This document shows, in pieces, positions 13,316-18,902 of a stretch of DNA of 18,902 nucleotides. Origin of the DNA: Ruminococcaceae bacterium UBA3751 (GTDB taxonomy: Bacteria > Bacillota > Clostridia > Oscillospirales > Acutalibacteraceae). The notes below the pieces were generated by a model. The model saw only the letters and a list, made by a program, of their open reading frames with translations. It did no database searches and was not told where the DNA came from. The position numbers and the translations under genes were made by a program. The DNA is taken from positions 1 to 18,902 of the forward strand of contig DFGL01000006.1 of NCBI GenBank assembly GCA_002371215.1, in the 5' to 3' direction. Positions within the stretch are counted from its first letter, which is position 1. Each line of letters starts with the position of its first letter.

Positions 13316-14845
13316 ATGAAAAAAAGTATAAGCTTAATTATTTCATTGATTATGCTCTTTTCGGTAACGGTACCGTTTTTTGCAACCGCTGAGGAAAAGG
13401 AGGCTGAATCCTGTAGCGGAAGCTATTACAATATTGATTGGAGCTATAACAGCGAAACAAAAACTCTCCGCTTTTCCGATAACGGCAAAACACCGCCGAA
13501 AAGCGCGCCTTATATTCCGGAATACTACGATAGCTGGTATAATCCGTGGATGCCCTCGTATCCGTGGTATCAGTCGCAATACGGCTATCTTTATAACGCA
13601 GCACTTTCTGTAGAATTTGATGATTCAATTACTGAAATTATTCCTGCTATTTGTTTTAATTTTCAGGCGCTGACCTCTGTAAAGATTCCGAAAACTGTAA
13701 AATCTATAGGTAAATGGGCATTTTACGGCTCAACAAATCTTGCCGACGTAACGCTGCCGCAGGGACTTGAATATATTGAAAGCTCAGCGTTTAACCAAAC
13801 CGCCTTTTGGAATGCTCATGCCGTTTTGGAAAACGATGCGTATTATTTTGATAATATACTTATGAGAGCGAATTATAACGCGGAAATAATTACAGTGCGC
13901 GACGGTACAACGCTTATAGCGGACGGTGCGTTTAGCGATAGGCATATACAGATTAACCTTCCCAAAAGCGTAACTCAAATCTGCGACGGCGCGTTCCCCG
14001 CTTCGGGAAATCTGCAGAACATCACGGTCGATAAAGCAAATCCCGTTTTTTCTGATGTAAACGGCGTTTTGTTCAGCAAAGGCGGTACGGAGCTTTATCT
14101 ATATCCCTTTGCCAGAAAAGATGAGATTTATTATATCCCCTCAACTGTTAAAACAGTAAAAACAGGTTTCTATAAAAGCTATTCTCTCAAAAAGGTCGTT
14201 TATCCAAAGAGCGTTACCTCAATTGAAACGCTGCTTGATTATAACAAAACAGGCTATTATATGGGAACTAAGGATAACCTTTTAAAGACGCTGAAAAGTA
14301 CAGCTTATCTTCCGAGCAATATGAAATACTGCAAAACGAAGCAGTCAGCAAGCGTATTTACTTATGATAAAAAGAATCATAAGCCCAGAGTTAAGGTTTA
14401 TGCTCCCGGCGGCGAAAAGCTAAAAAAGGGAACGGATTATAAAATCTCCTTCCCCAAAAAGAGCAAAAAGATTAATAACTATACCGTTAAAATCGTTCTC
14501 AAGGGTAAGTACGGCGGCTCTTATAAGCTTACCTATGCGGTTGCGCCTAAGGGAACAAGCATTAAATCCATAAGCCGCGATTCAACAAGCGCAAAGGTAA
14601 AATGGAAAAAACAGCCTAAGTATACAACCGGTTTTCAGGTTCAGTATTCGCAGAGCGAAACCTTCCTGGGTAAATGCAAAAGCGTAGTTGTTAAGGGAAA
14701 GAATAAAACCAAGGCAACAATTAAAGGGCTACAGGAAAACAACTATTACTATGTCCGCGTCAGAGCCTATAAAAAGGTTAAGGGCAAAAAGGTATTTTCA
14801 GACTGGTCAAAACCAAAACGCTTTAAAACGATAGTTAAATTATAA
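13316..14845 (+). CDS. Secreted leucine-rich-repeat (BspA-like) protein with Fn3 domain
   Basis: This is a predicted extracellular protein of unknown function. A signal peptide covers residues 1-25: a KK start, a hydrophobic core to about 22, and an A-T-A cleavage site. A Tyr/Trp/Pro-rich stretch follows near 75-100. Next come several LRR_5 (BspA/TpLRR) units at about 105-320, recognisable by phrases such as LTSVKIPKTVKSIGKWAFYG, LADVTLPQGLEYIESSAF and INLPKSVTQICDGAF. A Lys-rich beta region (about 340-415) precedes a fibronectin type III domain at about 418-505, with ISRDSTSAKVKWKK near its start and YYYVRVRAYKKVKGKKVFSDWS near its end. There is no LPXTG motif, C-terminal membrane helix or dockerin, so attachment is unclear. 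Such proteins are common in gut clostridia and are thought to bind surfaces or glycans. The RBS AAAGGAAGTG lies 5 nt upstream; I found no clear promoter. Confidence 0.85.
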   Translation: MKKSISLIISLIMLFSVTVPFFATAEEKEAESCSGSYYNIDWSYNSETKTLRFSDNGKTPPKSAPYIPEYYDSWYNPWMPSYPWYQSQYGYLYNAALSVEFDDSITEIIPAICFNFQALTSVKIPKTVKSIGKWAFYGSTNLADVTLPQGLEYIESSAFNQTAFWNAHAVLENDAYYFDNILMRANYNAEIITVRDGTTLIADGAFSDRHIQINLPKSVTQICDGAFPASGNLQNITVDKANPVFSDVNGVLFSKGGTELYLYPFARKDEIYYIPSTVKTVKTGFYKSYSLKKVVYPKSVTSIETLLDYNKTGYYMGTKDNLLKTLKSTAYLPSNMKYCKTKQSASVFTYDKKNHKPRVKVYAPGGEKLKKGTDYKISFPKKSKKINNYTVKIVLKGKYGGSYKLTYAVAPKGTSIKSISRDSTSAKVKWKKQPKYTTGFQVQYSQSETFLGKCKSVVVKGKNKTKATIKGLQENNYYYVRVRAYKKVKGKKVFSDWSKPKRFKTIVKL

Positions 14846-14846
14846 A

Positions 14847-14876
14847 ATAAAAACGCCTGATAAGGGGCGTTTTTAT
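14847..14876. terminator. Bidirectional terminator between the LRR and clc genes
   Basis: ATAAAAACGCC (14847-14857) pairs with GGCGTTTTTAT (14866-14876), an 11-bp stem with an 8-nt loop and T-rich ends on both strands. It can end the plus-strand LRR transcript and the minus-strand clc transcript; the stem overlaps the last codons of the ClC gene. Confidence 0.85.
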
Positions 14877-16438
14877 TCGTTGATTATTGAATATATTCTG
14901 TTTAAATCCTGCTGGAAGCGGCGCTGAGATATTGTCATAACAATAATATCGCCCTCTTTAAGCACGGTATCGCCCTTTGGGGTGATTGGGGTATCGTTTC
15001 TGTCAATTGAAACTATAAGGCAGTGCTTACCCCATTCAATATCCTTAATCTGCTTTCCGTTTATCGGAGAGCCAACGGGAACGGTAAAGGTCTGAAGCAC
15101 TTTTTCCGCGTCCTTATGGTTAATAATCGGCGTGTCCGTTTTTTCAACAGTCTTTTCAAAAAGTATTGCGTAAAACGGCGCCGTTCCTATAACGTTCGCA
15201 ATAGCGTAGGAAATAAGGCTTACCGTCGCGAGCGGAAGGAGGGTGTTCATATCTCCCGTAAGTTCAAAAACAAGGATAATACCCGTCAGCGGAGCGCGTA
15301 CTATTGAGGCAAAAAGCCCTGCCATCCCGGCAATTACGAAGTCCTGACGGAATTCGGGTGCGAGCCCGAATAAATCAATTGAAACGTCTCCGCAGATTGC
15401 CCCGAGGTACGCTCCGAGAATACAAAGCGGATAAAGCGTTCCGCCGGGAGCTCCGCTTGAAAAGCTGAACGCGCCGAATAAAAACTTAGCAATAAAAAGA
15501 AAAACAAGGATTTTAAGCGACGGATTTTCCTGCATTAAAAGCGCTGTCATTCTGTGACCGCCGCAAAGTATCTGCGGTACATAGAGTCCTATAACTCCGC
15601 TGATAAGGAAAACGCCGCCCATTTTAACGCTCTGCGGAATTTTATCAAGCTTTTTAAAAAGCGCCTGCGCCTTAACCATAATGTGGTTGTAACAGGTTCC
15701 CGCAACCCCGAAAACAATCCCCATAACTATCATCATTCCGTAGTATTTAAGTGGTATCGGCTGAGCTTCGTAATGGAAAATTGTATCCTGTCCAAAGAAG
15801 ATTTTTGAGATGAAATCCGCAACTATCGTTGCAACGATTCCCATACACATTATTGAGCGGTCAAGCCCGTGATGTATCTCCTCAAAAATAAACATCGTTC
15901 CCGCTATGGGTGCGTTAAAAGCTGCTGAAATACCCGCTCCCGCACCGCAGGAAATCATACGAATCTGAGTGGTTTTATCAGCCTTTGTAAGAATTGCAGC
16001 GCCTTTTGCGGACATACCGCCAAGCTGTACGGATGGACCCTCTCTGCCGAGCGAAAGCCCGCTGAATACAGTAAGAGTTCCGCCGATAAGCTTAGCAACA
16101 ATTGCTTTCCACCAGTTTACTGAGAAATAACCGCGTATTTCTCCCGTTGTCTGCGGAATTCCCGAGCCGCCCGCGTCAGGCTCCCATTTAACGATGTAGT
16201 GAACCAGAACGCCGATAGCCGTAACTGCAATAAGCCAGAGCGCAATTCTCGGCGGATTGCCCTTAACGTAGTCAAGAACGTTCATCAGTTTGTTCTCTGC
16301 AAACTGAAGAAGAAATCTGTACAGCGAGCATACAAGCCCGGTAACAACGCCGACTTCAATTCCGCGGACAATAAGATAAAGGCTTTCTGTCCTTTTAAAT
16401 TCAATTTTTCTTATCGTTGTTTTTTCTTTGTTTTTCAT
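14873..16438 (-). CDS. ClC-family chloride/proton antiporter with C-terminal RCK_C domain
   Basis: This is an integral membrane ClC protein that exchanges chloride (possibly fluoride or another anion) for protons. The anion-site motifs are GGSGIPQ (about 90-96), GREGP (about 131-135) with the gating Glu, and GAPGGTLYP near 329-336. FIFEEIHHG near 183-191 carries the glutamate at the position of the internal proton glutamate of E. coli ClC, so exchange rather than channel activity is expected. About ten or more hydrophobic helices run to about residue 430. The last ~80 residues form an RCK_C (TrkA-C)-like domain, visible in VGSPINGKQIKDIEW and DTVLKEGDIIVMTISQR, which probably binds a small regulatory ligand. 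The gene lies 37 nt behind gpmI. No Shine-Dalgarno precedes its ATG; a 19-nt palindrome occupies that leader. Family assignment is firm; the anion is not determined. Confidence 0.9.
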   Translation of the reverse strand: MKNKEKTTIRKIEFKRTESLYLIVRGIEVGVVTGLVCSLYRFLLQFAENKLMNVLDYVKGNPPRIALWLIAVTAIGVLVHYIVKWEPDAGGSGIPQTTGEIRGYFSVNWWKAIVAKLIGGTLTVFSGLSLGREGPSVQLGGMSAKGAAILTKADKTTQIRMISCGAGAGISAAFNAPIAGTMFIFEEIHHGLDRSIMCMGIVATIVADFISKIFFGQDTIFHYEAQPIPLKYYGMMIVMGIVFGVAGTCYNHIMVKAQALFKKLDKIPQSVKMGGVFLISGVIGLYVPQILCGGHRMTALLMQENPSLKILVFLFIAKFLFGAFSFSSGAPGGTLYPLCILGAYLGAICGDVSIDLFGLAPEFRQDFVIAGMAGLFASIVRAPLTGIILVFELTGDMNTLLPLATVSLISYAIANVIGTAPFYAILFEKTVEKTDTPIINHKDAEKVLQTFTVPVGSPINGKQIKDIEWGKHCLIVSIDRNDTPITPKGDTVLKEGDIIVMTISQRRFQQDLNRIYSIINE

Positions 16439-16451
16439 AGTGCAAATGTAT

Positions 16452-16470
16452 GGGCGACCATTGGCCGCCC
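16452..16470. repeat. 19-nt palindrome between gpmI and clc
   Basis: GGGCGACCATTGGCCGCCC has the same length and pattern as the two palindromes at 11847-11865 and 11899-11917, with one mismatched pair in the stem. On the minus strand it lies 5 nt after the gpmI stop codon and 13 nt before the clc ATG. It could fold in the mRNA as a 3' hairpin for gpmI or as a structure in the clc leader. Confidence 0.6.
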
Positions 16471-16475
16471 TCTTT

Positions 16476-18008
16476 TTACTTTATGATTGATTCTCCTGTC
16501 ATTTCCTCAGGCTGGGGGAGGTTCATTACCTTGAGCATAGTAGGTACTATGTCGCAGAGCCTGCCGCCTTCTCTGAGTTCAACGTCTCCGCAGTTAACAC
16601 AGATAAACGGAACAAGATTTGTTGTGTGGGCGGTGAACGGAGAGCCGTCCGCCTCCATCATAATATCGGCGTTGCCGTGGTCAGCGGTTACAAAGAGCGT
16701 TCCGCCGTTTTCAATAACAGCCTCGTAAAGCGAGCCAACGCAGGTGTCAACAGCTTCAACAGCCTTAACAGCAGCGTCAAAAACGCCCGTATGGCCAACC
16801 ATATCGCAGTTTGCAAAGTTGATTATTACAACGTCGTACTTGCCGCTTCTGACAGCCTCGTTGAGCTTTTCGGAAACCTCGAATGCGCTCATTTCGGGCT
16901 TGAGGTCGTAGGTTGCAACCTTGGGTGAGGGAATAAGAATTCTGTCCTCGCCCTCATTAACTGCCTCAACGCCGCCGTTAAAGAAGAAGGTAACGTGGGC
17001 GTATTTTTCGGTTTCTGCAATTCTGAGCTGAGTCATACCTCTGTTTGCAAGATACTCGCCGAAGGTGTTTGTAAGCACCTGAGGCTTGAATGCAACGTCA
17101 ACGTTAGGCATTGTTGCGTCATACTGAGTCATACAAACGTAATTAACGGGGAAGCGGTCGCGCTCAAAGCCCGTAAATTCATCGTCAACAAAAGTTCTTG
17201 TAATCTCTCTCGCTCTGTCAGGGCGGAAATTGAAGAATACAATGCTGTCGCCCGCGCCGATTCTTCCCTCGTTTTCAAGCGTAACCGTGGGAAGAATAAA
17301 TTCGTCGGTAAGGTTTTTGCCGTCGCCGTCAATAGTTTCGTATGAAGCCTCGATTGCTGCAACGGGGTCTGTATTGAAATTGCCCTTGCCGAAAACGAAA
17401 GCGTCGTAAGCCTTCTTAACTCTGTCCCAGTTGTTATCCCTGTCCATAGCGTAGTATCTGCCCGTAACGGTAGCAACCTTACCTACGCCGATTTCGTTCA
17501 TTTTTTCAATAGCCTCGGCAACGTAATCCTTACCGCTTGTTGGCGGAACGTCACGTCCGTCCATAATGCAGTGAAGGTATACCTTATCCTGACCGAGCCT
17601 CTTTGCAAGCTCAACGATTGCCCAAACGTGGGTATTGTGAGAGTGAACGCCGCCGTCGCTCATAAGTCCCATAAGGTGGAGGGAGGTTCCGTCGGCAACG
17701 GATTTGTTAATAGCTTTGCAGAGCGCTTCGTTCTCGAAGAAATCGCCGTCCTGAATAGACTTTGTAATTCTTGTGAGCTCCTGATAAACAACTCTGCCGG
17801 CGCCCATATTTGTATGGCCAACCTCTGAGTTTCCCATCTGCCCGTCGGGGAGACCTACGTCAAGTCCCGAAGCGCCGATATATGTATACGGATATTTTTC
17901 CATAAGCATATCAAGGTTGGGCTTTTTTGCGGCTGCAACAGCGTTGCCGTAATTCGAGGGGTTGTGGCCGCAGCCGTCCATTATGCATAAAACGTTAGTC
18001 TTTTTCAT
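16476..18008 (-). CDS. gpmI: 2,3-bisphosphoglycerate-independent phosphoglycerate mutase
   Basis: This cytoplasmic glycolytic enzyme interconverts 3- and 2-phosphoglycerate and uses two divalent metals, usually Mn2+. It belongs to the alkaline phosphatase superfamily. Visible active-site elements are D11 in IMDGCG, the phospho-accepting S61 in MGNSEVGHTN, the DGRDVPPTSG and GRYYAMDRDNNWDR substrate-binding motifs, and FVTADHGNADIM plus HTTNLVPF, which hold metal ligands near the C-terminus. The 510-residue length is standard. AGGAGA lies about 8 nt before the ATG. The gene follows tpiA and pgk in the usual order of lower-glycolysis operons; enolase, a frequent next gene, is replaced here by the ClC antiporter gene. 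Confidence 0.97.
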   Translation of the reverse strand: MKKTNVLCIMDGCGHNPSNYGNAVAAAKKPNLDMLMEKYPYTYIGASGLDVGLPDGQMGNSEVGHTNMGAGRVVYQELTRITKSIQDGDFFENEALCKAINKSVADGTSLHLMGLMSDGGVHSHNTHVWAIVELAKRLGQDKVYLHCIMDGRDVPPTSGKDYVAEAIEKMNEIGVGKVATVTGRYYAMDRDNNWDRVKKAYDAFVFGKGNFNTDPVAAIEASYETIDGDGKNLTDEFILPTVTLENEGRIGAGDSIVFFNFRPDRAREITRTFVDDEFTGFERDRFPVNYVCMTQYDATMPNVDVAFKPQVLTNTFGEYLANRGMTQLRIAETEKYAHVTFFFNGGVEAVNEGEDRILIPSPKVATYDLKPEMSAFEVSEKLNEAVRSGKYDVVIINFANCDMVGHTGVFDAAVKAVEAVDTCVGSLYEAVIENGGTLFVTADHGNADIMMEADGSPFTAHTTNLVPFICVNCGDVELREGGRLCDIVPTMLKVMNLPQPEEMTGESIIK

Positions 18009-18029
18009 TAGTTAATCTCCTGAAAATAA

Positions 18030-18048
18030 GGGCGGAATTAATCCGCCC
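18030..18048. other. Hairpin in the tpiA-gpmI spacer
   Basis: GGGCGGA (18030-18036) and TCCGCCC (18042-18048) form a 7-bp GC-rich stem with a 5-nt loop. On the minus strand it lies 13 nt after the tpiA stop and is followed by TTATTTTC and the gpmI ribosome site. It may be an mRNA processing or partial termination site that sets the tpiA/gpmI ratio; it has no proper U-tract. Confidence 0.5.
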
Positions 18049-18061
18049 GTAATAGATATAA

Positions 18062-18829
18062 TTATCTGCTTGCAGCCTTAACGATTACTGAGAAATCGTT
18101 TGCCTTAAGCGAAGCGCCGCCGATAAGACCGCCGTCAACGTTCTCCTTATCAAGAAGCTCTTCGGCGTTTGCAGCGTTCATTGAGCCGCCGTACTGAACA
18201 ACGAATGCGTCAGCAGCTTCCTTGCTGTAAAGGTCTGCGATAACCTGACGGATATAGCCGTTAACCTCGTCAGCCTGGTCAGCAGTAGCCGTTTTGCCCG
18301 TGCCGATAGCCCATACAGGCTCGTAAGCGATAATGATTTTGTCAAGCTCGTTTTCAGCTACTCCCTGAAGAGCAACCTTTGTCTGCTTGCCAACGATTTC
18401 AAAGGTAACGCCCTGCTCTCTCTCTTCAAGAACCTCGCCAACGCAAAGGATAACGGTAAGTCCGTTATCAAGCGCAGCGCGTACTCTCTTGTTTACGGTT
18501 TCGTCTGTCTCGCCGAAATACTGACGTCTTTCACTGTGGCCGATAATAACGTAGGGAACGCCCATAGCCTTGAGCATAGGAGCGGAAACCTCGCCTGTGA
18601 AAGCGCCTTTTTCAGCCCAGTGGCAGTTTTCAGCGCCGATTTTGATGTTTGAGCCCTCAGCTGCTTCAAGAGCTGCCTGAAGGTCAACGAACGGAGCGCA
18701 GATTACTACGTCGCAGTCAGCGCCTGCAACGAGGGGCTTCATTTCGTTAATAAGAGCTGTTGTTTCAGCGGGAGTGTTGTTCATCTTCCAGTTACCTGCG
18801 ATAACTGCTTTTCTTAAATTCTTATTCAT
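18062..18829 (-). CDS. tpiA: Triosephosphate isomerase
   Basis: This cytoplasmic (beta/alpha)8 enzyme interconverts dihydroxyacetone phosphate and glyceraldehyde 3-phosphate. All catalytic residues are present: N13 and K15 in GNWKMN, H98 in IIGHSERR, and E170 in AYEPVWAIGTGKT. The phosphate-binding GGS loop lies in QYGGSMNAAN and the late GG in GGLIGGASL. The length of 255 residues is typical. GTGAGGT lies a few bases upstream of the ATG. The gene starts 24 nt after the pgk stop and is followed by gpmI, a standard glycolytic cluster. Confidence 0.98.
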   Translation of the reverse strand: MNKNLRKAVIAGNWKMNNTPAETTALINEMKPLVAGADCDVVICAPFVDLQAALEAAEGSNIKIGAENCHWAEKGAFTGEVSAPMLKAMGVPYVIIGHSERRQYFGETDETVNKRVRAALDNGLTVILCVGEVLEEREQGVTFEIVGKQTKVALQGVAENELDKIIIAYEPVWAIGTGKTATADQADEVNGYIRQVIADLYSKEAADAFVVQYGGSMNAANAEELLDKENVDGGLIGGASLKANDFSVIVKAASR

Positions 18830-18853
18830 TTTATATACCTCACAAAATGTTAA

Positions 18854-18902
18854 TTATTTATCCTGTAATGCTGCGATACCGGGAAGCTCCTTGCCCTCGA
18901 GG
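18854..18902 (-). CDS. pgk: Phosphoglycerate kinase, C-terminal end only
   Basis: The last 15 codons and TAA stop of a minus-strand gene run off the window edge. They encode LEGKELPGIAALQDK, which closely matches the conserved C-terminus of bacterial phosphoglycerate kinase (an LEGK-LPGVAAL pattern). Its position directly before tpiA and gpmI is the usual pgk-tpiA-gpmI order. PGK makes 3-phosphoglycerate and ATP from 1,3-bisphosphoglycerate. The fragment is short, so the call rests on this motif plus context. Confidence 0.82.
   Translation of the reverse strand, partial: LEGKELPGIAALQDK

Overview
The window looks like chromosome of a Gram-positive, endospore-forming anaerobe of the Clostridia, most likely an Oscillospiraceae/Ruminococcaceae-type gut bacterium. 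The grounds are purine-rich AGGAGG-type ribosome binding sites before most genes, two SpoVA-family spore membrane proteins, a RsbU/SpoIIE-type phosphatase, LuxS, a secreted leucine-rich-repeat/Fn3 protein, intracellular glycosidases for host-type glycans, and short intergenic palindromes of a kind I recall from such genomes. The species cannot be named from this sequence alone. There are no RNA genes, CRISPR arrays, transposases or phage genes.

Layout, left to right. (1) 38-4563, plus strand: two cytoplasmic glycosidases, a GH38 alpha-mannosidase and a GH29 alpha-L-fucosidase, 8 nt apart. (2) 4566-9507, plus strand: a good sigma-A-type promoter followed by four potassium-uptake genes in the order TrkA-like, TrkH-like, KtrB-like, KtrA-like, that is, two complete channel-plus-gate pairs in one unit. 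(3) 9562-11761, plus strand: luxS and a membrane-anchored PP2C phosphatase that probably starts at TTG, closed by a strong hairpin. (4) 11770-11917: a non-coding stretch of nested palindromic repeats. (5) 11919-12727, minus strand: spoVAE then spoVAC, with no spoVAD between them. (6) 12889-13224, plus strand: a small SCP2-domain protein with a strong promoter and RBS, divergent from the spoVA pair and followed by a terminator. (7) 13316-14845, plus strand: the secreted LRR/Fn3 protein. (8) 18902-14873, minus strand: the end of pgk, then tpiA, gpmI and a ClC chloride/proton antiporter with a C-terminal RCK_C-like domain. A bidirectional terminator separates (7) and (8).

How the genes work together. 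The glycosidases fit removal of fucose and mannose from imported oligosaccharides, and tpiA-pgk-gpmI is the lower glycolysis that would use the sugars. Ion homeostasis is prominent: two K+ channel subunits, two RCK gating subunits and a ClC exchanger with its own RCK_C-like tail. No clearly new multi-gene system is visible. The observations most worth checking are the tandem TrkAH/KtrAB operon, the reordered spoVA pair lacking spoVAD, and the 19-nt palindrome family, one copy of which fills the leader of the ClC gene, where no Shine-Dalgarno is seen. No gene-free stretch exceeds 300 bases; the longest is 11728-11918.
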